A DNA stretch of 60,000 nt from Mesostigma viride (taxonomy: Eukaryota; Streptophyta; Mesostigmatophyceae; Mesostigmatales; Mesostigmataceae). Of the stretch, positions 34,880-45,399 are shown piece after piece (the first letter of the stretch is position 1; every line of letters begins with the position of its first letter). A program made the translations under genes and the position numbers. The stretch spans positions 2,540,040 to 2,600,039 of the forward strand of contig RPFO01000017.1 of the NCBI GenBank assembly GCA_009746045.1, in the 5' to 3' direction. The notes beneath the pieces were generated by a model that saw only the letters and a program-made list of their open reading frames with translations, did no database searches and was not told the origin of the DNA.

Positions 34880-35856
34880 CAGTGTTTTTTTTAAGGTTTT
34901 CGTTACTAGTGGCGCTAGGCCACTTGTGGCGTTTCGAACTATGAAAACTTCAGTTTACTCGGCCAATGTGTGGCTTTAAGCCAATTAAAATTGGGCTTGG
35001 CACGGCCACGTGTGGCGGGCTGGCTTTTTGGTGCAGCAAATGACCCTACCGGCAGCGGGGTCAGCGCGGCGCGGCGCCGTACTGGCATTCCAAGTTCAAA
35101 GTAGTTCAGAACAGTATGTTTAATTATCTTAAGTTCAAACTAGTAGAATTTATTAGAATCATTCACGCCTTAAGTTGGGTTCACGCCTGAAGTTGGGTTG
35201 ACCAAAAACCTCGAACCCAACTTAAGGCGTGAATGCCTGTACACAAGGCGGGCGAGCGTCTCCGTCTCAGGCATCGGCGCCGGGCGTACTTGGTAAATTA
35301 ATGTTAACAACGATTACCACTACAGCCACTGCTTAACAAAACGATTACTGAAGTGCCGAAAGTCGAAACACATAGTCAATGCAATGCAGTACAGTACTGT
35401 ATGGCTGGCGAGTGACTGGAACTGAGGCGCCAGCCGCCAGGCCGCCAGCCAGCTGAAGCCAGAAAATGCACACAAGCTGCAGTCTGCACAGTGCACTCTG
35501 GTCTCTGGCAGCGGGCCACTTGCCACTTGGCACTTGGCCGGGCTCTACGTACATGCACTATGCAGTCAGTAAGTCAGTCAGTCATAGTAATACTCATAGT
35601 AGTTCTAGTACTAGGGAGGCTTGTGGCGGAACGCCGGCCGGAAGACCGGCTGACACCGCCAATTGTGGCGTAGCCTGTACTAGAGTGAACTTCAGGCACG
35701 GCCACCCTGTGGCGAAACGAAACTACAAAGTAGAACAGCACGGCCAAATTGTGGCTTCTTGGGTGCCCTGTCCAAGTGGGTGGCACCGCCACATTTTGCC
35801 AAAAAAAGTGCCACACCGCCACATTTGGCGGTGTATCGCCACTAAAAAAAACACTG
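34880..35856. mobile_element. hAT-like nonautonomous DNA transposon with 8-bp TSD
   Basis: Terminal inverted repeats begin CAGTGTTTTTTTTA on the left; the right end is the complement TAAAAAAAACACTG. The 8-bp direct repeat CTCATCAG flanks it (34872-34879 and 35857-35864). An 8-bp duplication and CAG-type ends are hAT hallmarks. Many copies of TGTGGCG (or CGCCACA) are spread over both subterminal regions, as in hAT transposase-binding sites. No transposase frame is present; it is about 200 bases downstream of the NBP35 stop. A foldback mini-element lies inside at 35160-35239. Confidence 0.82.
35160..35239. mobile_element. Foldback MITE, copy 3, nested in the hAT-like element
   Basis: Arms CATTCACGCCTTAAGTTGGG (left) and CCCAACTTAAGGCGTGAATG (right) are perfectly complementary, followed on the right by CCTG and TA. 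The sequence is related to the 3.4- and 4.2-kb copies (CATTCCCGCGTTAAGTTGCG). Confidence 0.6.
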
Positions 35857-35864
35857 CTCATCAG

Positions 35865-36305
35865 GCCTGCTTGTCATTTATGACTTGCTGAGGGACCCTT
35901 TAGAGACTTTACGCTGACCATTGAACCGGTTTGCACATCATCTTGTCAGCTTGTAAGGCCCTCAGCAATCACGACTCAGCTGGACGTTGGCCCACAATTT
36001 TGATATTTTTCTGCATCAAGGGGCGCCATATCCGGGCATGAGGAAGCCAAGAGAACAAGACTAGTCCAGTTGCAACCTTTCCTGTTGATCTGAAGGTTGG
36101 TAGTCATGCCGTATTCTGAACGTAGAACTACATGGTAGATAGGAGGTAGGGCAGTGCTCAGCGCCATTTTCCTGCCCCCAACTCTTATCTTTCAGGAAGT
36201 GAGGGTGGTCATTACTGATCACGGTATACTGGTTGTACGTGCATGCAAATCAAAACGTTGTAAATTGATGCAATTTTCAAATATATTCCTAGTGGCAACC
36301 CAGGT
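35865..36305. other. Intergenic stretch, nothing recognised
   Basis: No conserved peptide, repeat or structural RNA is recognised here. Confidence 0.4.
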
Positions 36306-36309
36306 GGGA

Positions 36310-36860
36310 AGCATTAATTAAATTTAATTATAACATGTGACTCTGTTGGGAGATCATGTAGCACGTATAGAATTAATGGAAGACGATTGTCCAGGCTCAC
36401 ACGCCAGCCCCTGTGGGCACCCCCCCTCGCCCCACGAGGAAGGGGCGCTTTGCTGAGTAGAATAGTTAGGGTTTTCTATATTAGCTTAGAGTTAGCTTAG
36501 TTCGGTTTCGCAGCTTCGCCCACCTCCATCCTTCCAGCAAGGGAATTATACGTGCTACATGATATCCCAACGGAAACATATGTTCTATATTTAAATTTAA
36601 TTTAATTTACTGGATGTCAGAAAAGCGCCCCTTCCTCCTGGGGGGGGGGGGGGGGGGGGCTTGCCCACAGGGGCTGGCGTGTACGTGGCCGGGCCTAGCT
36701 GGACAATGGTCTGCCACCTCTTCTTGTCCTGCACAGCAGTCCAAGCAAGAGAGAGGGAGGAAATGCGGTTTTCAAACTGGGCTGGGACCACTACGGGTCG
36801 GCCAGCAACTGATATGTATAGAACATGGACCGGTAGGAGTGCGTGTACCCATCCATCCAT
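36310..36860. mobile_element. Nest of truncated LINE-like 3' ends in both orientations
   Basis: The left part carries a minus-oriented tail (AATTAAATTTAATTATAACA with CTGTTGGGAG). A plus-oriented fragment follows, reading TIVQAHTPAPVG before a 3' UTR that ends CATGATATCCCAACGG and (TTTAA)n at about 36610. Next is a minus-oriented copy (complement of about 36625-36790) whose protein reads VPAQFENRISSLSLAWTAVQ and TPAPVGKPPPPPP. The last 30 bases (GACCGGTAGGAGTGCGTG and a short CATC run) match the 3' UTR of the LINE to the right. Confidence 0.65.
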
Positions 36861-36867
36861 CCATGAG

Positions 36868-37719
36868 TCCTGTATCGGGACCGCGTTAAGCTGCTGGGCA
36901 GCCTGCTCCCTAGCTGCGAGGCGGATGTGGACCACCGCATCTCCCTCGCCTGGCACGCTTTACGCCAGTACCGGGCCCTGTGGCGCAAGCCCCTGGGCAA
37001 GATCGAGAAACAGGACCTGTTCAAGGTCCTCGTCCTTCCTGTTCTCACGTATGGCGCCGAGACGTGGACCCTCACCGCCGACCTGGCCCGCAAGCTGGAC
37101 GGCGCGGTCACCAGCATGCTGCGTTCCATTTTCAGAGTAGGATATTTTCTGCCCATGTCCGCAATGAGGACCTGTACCAGGGCATGCCCTATATCACCAG
37201 CACAATTAAGCAACGCCGCCTACAGCTAGTAGGGCACCTAGCTCGCACCAACCAGGTAGACACCTCACGTGGCCCCCCCGCAGGACTGCGACCAGCCCAG
37301 CCTGGCCGGCACCTCCTGACGTGGGCTGGGCCCAGTGATGTTAGACGCCGCAAGGCCCGCACCTTCAAAGAACAGCTAGTAGAGGACATGGGGGGCCTAG
37401 GCCTCTCCGTGATTTGGAAGAAGATGATGGACAAGGCCAAGTGGGCCCAGGTCATAGAGGACAACGAGCCCCCCCCAGTGGGGAAGCGCCCGCGTGTGCA
37501 ATCCCGCGGGAGGCACGCTAGATAGCTCCCCCTAGGGCAGCGTGCGGCTGCCTAGATAGATGTTGTAGTTAGAATGTTGTTAGATAGATGTAGTATGTAG
37601 CCAATGTAGATAGATTAGACCGGTAGGAATGTGTGCATCCATCCATCCATCCATCGGGGTTAATGCTCCGTGACTCCCCAACGGGAGCACGAGTCTAATT
37701 AATTAATTAATTAATTAAT
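36868..37719 (+). pseudogene. 5'-truncated LINE: C-terminal reverse-transcriptase region plus 3' UTR
   Basis: Frame from 36868 reads VLYRDRVKLLGSLLPSCEAD, then FKVLVLPVLTYGAETWTLTA and LDGAVTSMLRSIF. After a frameshift at about 37140 it continues TIKQRRLQLVGHLARTNQ and VIWKKMMDKAKWAQVIEDN to a stop at 37525. The YGxETWTLT, LDxxxxxMLRxIF and RLQLVGHLAR series is characteristic of the region after the RT catalytic core in LINE proteins (usually YGSETW and RLxWxGHV). The 3' UTR contains ACCGGTAGGAATGTGTGCAT, a short CATC run, CGGGGTTAATGCTCCGTGA, a CTCCCCAACGGGAG hairpin and an (AATT)n tail ending at 37719. The catalytic RT core and endonuclease are missing; the copy is dead. Confidence 0.8.
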
Positions 37720-38894
37720 CCATCCATCCATCCATCCATCCATCCATCCATCCATCCATCCATCCATCCATCCATCCATCCATCCATCCATCCACCCACC
37801 CACCCACCCACCCACCCGGCCGCCACCCACCCACCCACCCACCCACCCACCCACCCACCCACCCACCCACCCACCCACCCACCCACCCACCCACCCACCC
37901 ACCCACCCACCCACCCACCCACCCACCCACCCGGCACCCACCCACCCACCCACCCACCCACCCACCCACCCACCCACCCACCCACCCACCCACCCACCCA
38001 CCCACCCACCCACCCACCCACCCACCCACCCACCCACCCACCCACCCACCCACCCACCCACCCACCCACCCACCCACCCACCCACCCACCCACCCACCCG
38101 TCCGTCCGTCCGTCCGTCCGTCCGTCCGTCCGTCCGTCCGTCCGTCCGTCCGTCCGTCCGTCCGTCCGTCCGTCCGTCCGTCCGTCCGTCCGTCCGTCCG
38201 TCCGTCCGTCCGTCCATCCCTCCGTCCGTCCGTCCGTCCATCCGTCCGGCCGTCCGTCCATCCATCCATCCATCCATCCAACCATCCATCCATCCATCCA
38301 TCCATCCATCCATCCATCCATCCATCCATCCATCCATCCATCCATCCATCCATCCATCCATCCATCCATCCATCCATCCATCCATCCATCCATCCATCCA
38401 TCCATCCATCCATCCATCCATCCATCCATCCATCCATCCATCCATCCATCCATCCATCCATCCATCCATCCATCCATCCATCCATCCATCCATCCATCCA
38501 TCCATCCATCCATCCATCCATCCATCCATCCATCCATCCATCCATCCATCCATCCATCCATCCATCCATCCATCCATCCATCCATCCATCCATCCATCCA
38601 TCCATCCATCCATCCATCCATCCATCCATCCATCCATCCATCCATCCATCCATCCATCCATCCATCCATCCATCCATCCATCCATCCATCCATCCATCCA
38701 TCCATCCATCCATCCATCCATCCATCCATCCATCCATCCATCCATCCATCCATCCATCCATCCATCCATCCATCCATCCATCCATCCATCCATCCATCCA
38801 TCCATCCATCCATCCATCCATCCATCCATCCATCCATCCATCCATCCATCCATCCATCCATCCATCCATCCATCCATCCATCCATCCATCCATC
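37720..38894. repeat. 1.2-kb compound tetranucleotide array (ATCC, ACCC, GTCC, ATCC)
   Basis: Consecutive homogeneous blocks: ATCC to about 37792, ACCC to about 38099 (three short interruptions such as GGCCGCC), GTCC to about 38213, a short mixed zone, then about 155 units of ATCC to 38894. Both sides carry CATCGGGGTTAATGCTCCGT, the LINE 3' UTR, so the array is an expanded version of the short CATC run inside that UTR. All six frames are open because the unit has no stop; these frames are not genes. Confidence 0.97.
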
Positions 38895-38948
38895 GGGGTT
38901 AATGCTCCGTGACTCCCCAATGGGAGCACGAGTTGAATTAATTAAAAT
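38893..38948 (+). mobile_element. LINE 3' end, second copy
   Basis: CGGGGTTAATGCTCCGTGAC, hairpin CTCCCCAATGGGAG and AATTAATT match the 3' end at 37655-37719 apart from a C to T change in the loop and a shorter tail. Confidence 0.85.
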
Positions 38949-39197
38949 TTTAAGTACATGGCAGGTCTGGGGTTTGTGGGTTAACCCTGGGAATGCCCCT
39001 AAAACGTCCCCTCAGGCTCCGGGAGAGGCCTTTATATTCTCCCAAACCGGCGCCTTATAAATGTGTGTGTTCCAAGCCTATCTGTGGGCTCTGGACCATG
39101 GGGCCGAGCCTCAGCAGTCCGAGTTACTGCATCCGCTATGAGTCAGCCATGCTTTGCCCATGCAGAGAGCCACTCTCTGCTGAGCCGTAACGCCATC
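38949..39197. other. Repeat-derived DNA related to LINE-like 3' UTRs
   Basis: Contains CATGGCAGGTCT, also seen at 48284, and CATGCAGAGAGCCACTCTCT, related to the 3' UTR of the 12-kb insertion. No gene is apparent. Confidence 0.4.
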
Positions 39198-39252
39198 ATT
39201 AATTAATTAATTAATTAAACTCGTGCTCCCGTTGGGGAGTCACGGAGCACCG
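39198..39252 (-). mobile_element. LINE 3' end, inverted copy
   Basis: (TTAA)n followed by ACTCGTGCTCCCGTTGGGGA and GTCACGGAGCAC is the reverse complement of the 3' ends at 37.67 and 38.91 kb. Confidence 0.85.
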
Positions 39253-39735
39253 AAGTGCTTTTAATCCCTGTGTGTGCACAACAGGAGAAAGGGCAGAGAC
39301 CCCTGGAGTCTCCTTCATGCCTAAGGCATGCCACAGCTGCATTCGGGCGCGCTAGCTAAACGGACACGCTAACGATCCGGCAGCCTGTGGGTGCAATAAG
39401 ACCCATGTGAGCATATCATAACAAGGAGCGTGGGCAAGTAATCTGATCGAAGCGAGGACGTAGCATGGCTGTACAAGGACTAAGCTAAGGCTATGGCTGG
39501 TTGTGTACCGTGCGTTAGCGGTGCACGTGACTATAGGTAAGGTGGCACAACTAGGCAAACATTCTAAGCATGGCTGCCATGGCGGCATGCAGTGACTACC
39601 AATGAAGTCAAGCTAGGGCTACAAGCTATTCTAGCCCGCTGGGGGCGTCCACATCTTCAGTGTGGTTGATCATCAGGTCCCCGCCCCTCCAGTACGCCAT
39701 CATGCCCAAGCAATTGCCTAGCCATGATCATCTTA
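39253..39735. other. Intergenic stretch, no gene seen
   Basis: No recognisable coding or repeat structure apart from a small inverted repeat, GGCATG near 39325. Confidence 0.35.
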
Positions 39736-40238
39736 CGTCTGCAGGCTGCTCCGGCTGCAGCTTAATAATTCGCCCTAGCTCCGGCCCAGAAGGCAGCGGC
39801 GCCACTGACTAGCCAAGCCCTAGTAGTGGTCGCCCAGCCCCCTCCCGGGCTCGCCTCGCCCGCAGCTAGCGTCTCCTGAACCCAAGCGCAGTCGCCCTGC
39901 CGAGCCGAACTGGGTTCAAGAGTTCGACTTTGACGCGACAGCCAGCCCGGCTTTTTTGACATTGAAGCTCAACCACGACAAGATCCTGAGCTACGTGTTC
40001 TGGGGATCGCACGCCTCGCTTACTGAACGGTCGGCAAGCAGCTCTTCCACCAGGGTCGCCTCGTCGATGCCATCCATTCCAGGCGCCCATACGACTACAT
40101 CCTCACTGCCCCCCGCCCAAGACTGCAGCTATACATACGCCCTCTTCTCCCTCCTTGCCGGACGCTCCATCGAGGATCGAGCTCTGGCCCCCCGCGCCCC
40201 TCACCACCACCTTCCGGAATCCTCCATCCGCTCTCTCC
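39736..40238 (+). pseudogene. Retroelement coding fragment, left part, interrupted by piggyBac
   Basis: Related to 57985-58530: both contain TGCTCCGGCTGCAGCTT/CAGCTCCGGCTGCAGCTT, then GTGGTCGCCC, CTCCCGGGCTC and a TACGCCTCGCT- or CACGCCTCGCT-type stretch. The peptide end here reads LLAGRSIEDRALAP and ESSIRSL. The matching right-hand remainder, GCAGCACGTGACCCTCC, starts just after the right end of the piggyBac element at 44926. It may be ORF1 of a non-LTR element, but I do not recognise a domain. Confidence 0.55.
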
Positions 40239-40614
40239 TTAACTCTTCAACCGTCTGGACTGGAACCACCGAAACGGACTGAGTTTGGGTATCTTTGTGC
40301 GCCTGGCAGTAACTAGCCAAATAACATTTTCTGGCCCACCCTTGGAACCAAGCATGCTTTTATATCAAATAATGTTTAGGAAATTTGGTTGGTCACATAT
40401 CTATGCCCTGCACCTGCTATAAATAGCACCCCCCTCAGGGGGGTACAGCGCACATGGGGTTCGAGACACATATATTGCATTATGGACCATTTATTCAAAT
40501 CTGCTGGCCCTGGCCCTTTGAAGGGAGTTAAAATTATTCACAGGCATGCCATCAATGCATTCACAACATGAAATGTCACAAAACTGTGAACGCTACTAAC
40601 CAAATGGCCCAAGG

Positions 40615-40644
40615 CAGCTGGCACCGTTATAACGGTGCCAGCTG
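40615..40644. repeat. Perfect 30-bp palindrome in the piggyBac left end
   Basis: CAGCTGGCACCGTTA followed by its exact complement, centred on GTTATAAC. It is a potential cruciform or protein-binding site in the subterminal region. Confidence 0.9.
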
Positions 40645-40879
40645 ACAGGGGTTAATATGGTAGCATAACAACACAAAACAGGATGCCAAATGGCATCTAA
40701 CAGCAAGGGATGCCCAAATGGGCATAAAACACCATACTCATGCAATAAAACAAGAGACCATGCCATATAACACATGCCAACATGCCGCAAGGGGCCAAAA
40801 TGTCACTAGCGCACGCGTGGTAGCGCGTGACTACCCAAGGGTGTAGCTAACTGTCAAGGCTACCTGGCTATGTGCCAAA

Positions 40880-43278
40880 CTAAGTCTGATTCTGCCTCTG
40901 GATGCGCAGAAACTGCCTCCTACGAGGCCCTGTCAGCTGGGTGCCAGCTGCCAGCGCACGGGTCGTGCGGCCATTGGCCTCAGCCCACGCGCGGCCAGCC
41001 GGGCTGCGGGCTGACAGGGGCTGCATGGCACGCTGGCGGCGGTCGTCGCCGTCAAGGCCAGCCACTGGCCCTGCGTGGAACACGTTCCAGCACGCGCCCG
41101 TGCACAGTGCCTGGTCGCAGTCCTTGCACCAGAAGTTGGTGCGCTTGCGCTCGGGGATCGTGGCGCACACCACACACTGCGCCGCCTCCGTCCACGGGAT
41201 GCGCTCGGGCCTGAGGTGGGTGCCGCTGAACCGCCCGTCCAGCCCAGGCTGGTGGGCCTCAGCGATGCGGTCGATGGGCAGCCGGGCGCCATGCCACTGG
41301 TTGTTCACCAGCTGCTGTGCGAGCAAGCTGAGGAACCCCACGTGAGAGAGGCAGTCGGGGCGGTTGGCGCGGGCGAGAGTCTGCAGGATGTAGGCATTGC
41401 CAGCCGAGTTGGCCATGTGCCCCGTGGCGACCCGGTGCCACCACACCCGCGAGACGAAGGCCCGCTGCAGGTTGTAGTTGGCAGCCCGCTGGTCAAACTT
41501 ATCCACCGCCTTGTAGCAGCTCCAGTACGCGGGGATGAGGGACGGGGCAGTCACCATGACGCGCTGGTCGCGGCCGCCATGGCGGCTGACCATCACCTCC
41601 TCCAGGGGGATGCCCTTGCCCAGCACCCACACAAGCTTGCGGTCCTGCCAGGCGCACAGGGTCAGCCCATCCCTGTTGACAGCCCATGCGTAGGCCCCTT
41701 GGGCTGGCCTGCGGGGCATGCGGCGCTTGACCTCGGCAACGGGAATGCCACGGCGGTTGGGGAGCACTGTGCCCACCACGCGGTGGCCCATGCGGTGGCA
41801 CTCCTCAATCACCTCGCGCCCGGTGTATAGAAGCGGTCCATGGCCATCTCGACACCATGGGGCAAGGTGCTGGCGAGCTCTGTCACCACATGGTAGGTGT
41901 GGTTGACCTGGGGCAGCTTGTCATACGTGTTGGCATGGTAAAGGTAGCCGGTGGGCCACTCGTTCAGGCAATACTGCTTCACATGGAATGGGTCTGGCTT
42001 GCTTGGGTTGAAGCACTTGATCGGGCACAGCCTGTGCCTGGACGCGATGCTCCTCTCGTCGATGGCGACCGCGCTGCCTGGGATGAAGTACTTCTTGTAC
42101 GCGTCGTTCAAGATGTCCTCCAGCCACAGGAACTGCCACAGTCGCCACTCGCGTGTCTGGCGGTTGGCCGGGCGCTCAGCAGAGTCACGGAAGTGAAGAA
42201 ACCTGGCAATCTGCTCAAAGCGTCGCAAGGGCATCACGTGCTGCAGGTTGGCAGCATGTGCGACACCGAGTGGCTGGCCTGAAAAATAGATGTCACGGGA
42301 AGGCATGGACGCCAGCGACATGGTGAAGAGCAGACCCAAGAACATGCCCAGCTCGTTCATGGTGAGAGGCGACCACTCCCGTGCCCCAGCAGACGCCGTG
42401 CGCTGCTTCTCCTCGGCATAGCGGTTTGTCTCGGTGACAATCCTCTGCAGCACGGGGCCAGGCTGCCAGAACAGCAGGAACAGGTCAAGAGGAGAAAACT
42501 TGTAAGGCACACCCGGGATGTTTTGATACATTGCTGTGCGCGAGCCGGTGCCAAACTGCGCAGCACCCCGCACGCGGGGAAGGATGGCTGGATCCGGCTT
42601 GCCGGTGCCAAACACCCACCCATCGTCGCCATCATCGCCATCATCCGCAGCAGCGCGCCCCTCATCCTCCGGCTCGTCGGCATCACTGTCGGCGAGCTCA
42701 GGAATGTCGTCGTCGTCGTCAGAAGACGCACTGTCCTCGGAATCCGGCTCATCCGGAGGGGGCAGCGGCTGCAGACGCCTCCTTGCAGCAGGCGCGATGG
42801 CTGGAGCCTTCCTCGGGTTGCCTGCACGACGCTTGGCACGTTTCTTGACCGGGGAAACGGAGATATCCTCGCTATCCCCCTCGTCATCCGCCTCGGGCTC
42901 CGATGCCGGCTCCGAGGCATCTGGACCGTCACCTGCGCTCCCACCTTCCTGCCCATCGCTGCCTGCATCCCCTTCCTCCTCTACCTCGTCCTCCGCAGGC
43001 CTAGAGGTCTCTCCTACCTTCCTGAACTGAAAAATCTGCTCTTTTGTCAACTTATATTTGCATGGATCGTCGACAAATTTGCACCATCCGTGATTTTTAT
43101 CGCGTGTCACCTCCGCTACATGGCCGTCTAGGCGATAATGCGCATGATTCTCACCATATTCTTGCACTGCCCATGGCTCTCCGAAGAAGGCCGGAGGCAC
43201 TGCCACCTTAAATCCAAGTTTCAGTCGAAATGTGGCCAGCAGCTGGCCAGTAGGCGACGCCATGTCTGTCGAGGTCAA
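40880..43278 (-). pseudogene. piggyBac (PGBD) transposase, one frameshift
   Basis: Two overlapping minus-strand frames: 41809..43278 (N-terminal, 489 codons) and 40880..41812 (C-terminal, 310 codons). They form one protein interrupted near 41812-41830, just after the AMDRFYT motif, by a small net frameshift. The three catalytic Asp of the DDD transposase are visible: AIDERSIASRHR (residue 407), AMDRFYT (481) and, in the second frame, KAVDKFDQ (104), corresponding to D268, D346 and D447 of insect piggyBac. The N-terminal part has an acidic low-complexity stretch; a DDE_Tnp_1_7-type region follows (SPLDLFLLFWQPG, MNELGMFLGLLF). The C-terminus has a cross-brace Cys/His cluster CVVC, CKDC, CTGAC and H, the usual piggyBac end. 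Start at 43278 is the first Met of the open frame. As it stands it cannot make full-length protein unless a small intron or frameshifting occurs. Confidence 0.88.
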
Positions 43279-43533
43279 ACGTCGTTTCGTCGTCGTGCAC
43301 GTCTTTTTGCAAAAAACGCAGATTTTTTTCCCGCCGAAAGTACCCCAGGACCAGGGTACCCCCCTGGGTTTGCCAGATCAGCACTCCCTGGCCAAGTGTC
43401 CAAAGTACGGTCTGAAGTGCTCTACGGAAAGCTGAGATCTAGATCTTTCAATCCCGCCAGGTGGCACCATCAAATTATTTTTGGCGCGGCGCCTGCAAGG
43501 CGCACAAACTCAGTCCGTTAGAGTGGTAGGACT

Positions 43534-44885
43534 TTAACCCATAGTCCGTATTGCCATTTTTTGCAAACAAATACCCCTGAAAATGAAAAAAATCATAACT
43601 CCCTGACCGCTGCTCCAAATACCCTCAACCAAGGTGCTAGGAATATCTACACTTCAAGGGCTTTCAGAATATGCAATAATATCTTGAGTCCCGTAAGTGG
43701 GTTGCATGATATTCTCAGTCAAAGTTGGACAAAAGACGAACATTTTCATGCATCACACCATGGAACCCCCCCCTTTTTTTCAGGGGAGGGTTGTAAACAC
43801 CAATGTCAAGGTTGGATAATTTTATTAGGTAGTTCAGGCATCCCCATACCAGGGGGGGGCACTCAGAATTGAGTTTTGCACATGGCACCACGCTCATATA
43901 CGTGTGTGGGTTACGCGCGCGTAGACAGCCATCTATGACATGCAACACAGTAATGCATTATAACAAGCTACAAAAGACTGGCAAAAGTGCTGGAATGCAA
44001 ACGGGTTGCCTACCTGAACTAACGGGGTGGTATACTCTAAGGAAATGCCATAAACTGAGCACTCACAGGGCTGATACCACTCTTTACAGCAGGCATGGAA
44101 GCTTGCTAAATGCTGCACCAATAAACTCGTCAACTATAATGCATGGCAGGCGTATTCCGCGGCAAACAACATGCAAACACGTTGCCGTACCTGGCTTGAT
44201 CACGACCTTTCCGGCTTCTGCTGGCCGGGACCCTCATATCTCACACTGGCTAATGCTTTCCAGGCATAGGCCGCCATAGCCGCATAATGAATGCATCCGC
44301 CATGGTTACCAGGTTGATGTTCTGAGCAAAGATGACCTATAAACGCATCCGAATTCACAGGGACGCTGCTGCGGATGTCCCGTATCAAAACTGGGTGCTC
44401 GGGCTGGCGCAGATTGCCGGGCCATAAGAAGAAAATCAAAATATGACATGCCATTACTCATATGGTACTGACGACCAAGAAAGCAGTAATTTCCTACCTG
44501 TATTTTACCAATGCTATACATCTGGCCACCCCTGACCTACGAAAATCACGCATCATCATTCTGAGCAACATTCTGAACCGTTACAAGCCGCGAGACGCAA
44601 AATTTCCTTGATAACGGCACGCTAGCAGCCATATCTAGTTACGCGCGCGCGCGAGTGAAAATTTCCCGCCAAAGTCACGTGATACTTTCTCAATACACGT
44701 TGTAATTACCAGGCTATGGCGAATATAACACCCAAACCTATGCATCACCTTCGTCCCTAAGTGTCCCCGGACCCACCGGACCACTGACATCCGTCACGGA
44801 TGGCGCGGCGCCACTGGCGCGGCGCCGTTTTTGGCGGGGAGTCAAATGGTATGTTATAACATACCATTTACGGACTATGGGTTAA
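43534..44885. mobile_element. Nested piggyBac-type nonautonomous element, 1.35 kb
   Basis: Ends TTAACCCATAGTCCGTA and its exact complement TACGGACTATGGGTTAA: TTAA target plus a 13-bp inverted repeat starting CCC, the classical piggyBac pattern. Near the right end are two GGCGCGGCGCC copies and a perfect palindrome at 44844-44869. The best open frame (43869-44279, 136 codons) has no recognisable transposase motif. Confidence 0.8.
44844..44869. repeat. Perfect 26-bp palindrome in the nested element
   Basis: AAATGGTATGTTA followed by its complement, centred on GTTATAAC like the palindrome at 40615. Confidence 0.9.
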
Positions 44886-45018
44886 CTGGTACCATCAAAA
44901 CGGCGCGAGAACGGTTGAAGAGTTAAGGAGGCCCTCGCGCGCAGCACGTGACCCTCCTCTCTGCAAATGTGGCTGAGCCATGGGCAGCACGCTGGCTGCC
45001 GAGTAGCTCCCCCTCCTC

Positions 45019-45390
45019 ATCCACCATCTCCACCGCCACCTCCACCCTCCTCGCCTCCTCCACCTCCACCACCCCCACCTCCGACGCCATCACCGCCCAG
45101 CTCCGCGACATCGACCAGCGCCTCAAGGACAACGCCAATATCGCCATCGAGTGCCTGCAAAACACCGCAGGCATCACCACCCAGGCGTCGTGAAGGACAT
45201 AATATGCCGCCAAGCCAGCGGCCCCGCTGACCCGGCTGGCGCTGCTCCTTCAGTCCACCCAGACCTGCATGGGCGGACATCAGTGCTTATAAGCAGCACA
45301 CCACCTCCACCACCTCCGCCGTCGCAGCACAGCTCCAGCGGCAGACGCTTGACCTCCGCGATGAGCCTGCCGAGCTCGCCAATTAATTAA
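45019..45390 (+). pseudogene. ORF1-like LINE fragment
   Basis: Reads STISTATSTLLASSTSTTPT and ITAQLRDIDQRLKDNANIAI, then NTAGITTQAS and a stop. It is clearly related to the 12.1-kb copy (AAASTSTAISASTADIKAQL, LDLDQRLQATANALESLHDT). Later parts are in other frames. An AATTAATTAATAATTAATTA stretch follows at 45385. Confidence 0.7.
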
Positions 45391-45399
45391 TTAATAATT

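Larger units (their letters stand above)
40239..44926 (-). mobile_element. piggyBac-type DNA transposon (host of a nested second element)
   Basis: Both ends are TTAA; the inner 12 bp CTCTTCAACCGT (left) is exactly complementary to ACGGTTGAAGAG (right). If the nested element 43534-44885 is removed, the similarity continues further in: AACGGACTGAGTTTG and TGCGCCT-GCAG occur on the left at about 40272-40308 and inverted on the right at about 43490-43517. The removed-insert size is about 3.3 kb. It carries one transposase gene with a frameshift. The TTAA target fits piggyBac. The related uninterrupted sequence at 58.49-58.53 kb marks the insertion point independently. Confidence 0.85.

Noticed and set aside
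37707-38929. Three overlapping minus-strand frames of about 400 codons with WMDG and WVGG repeats
   Set aside because: A tetranucleotide repeat without a stop is open in all frames; the frames simply follow the ATCC/ACCC/GTCC array.
41075-43131. Long plus-strand frames (251, 202, 164 codons)
   Set aside because: Antisense shadows of the piggyBac transposase, which has catalytic residues on the minus strand.
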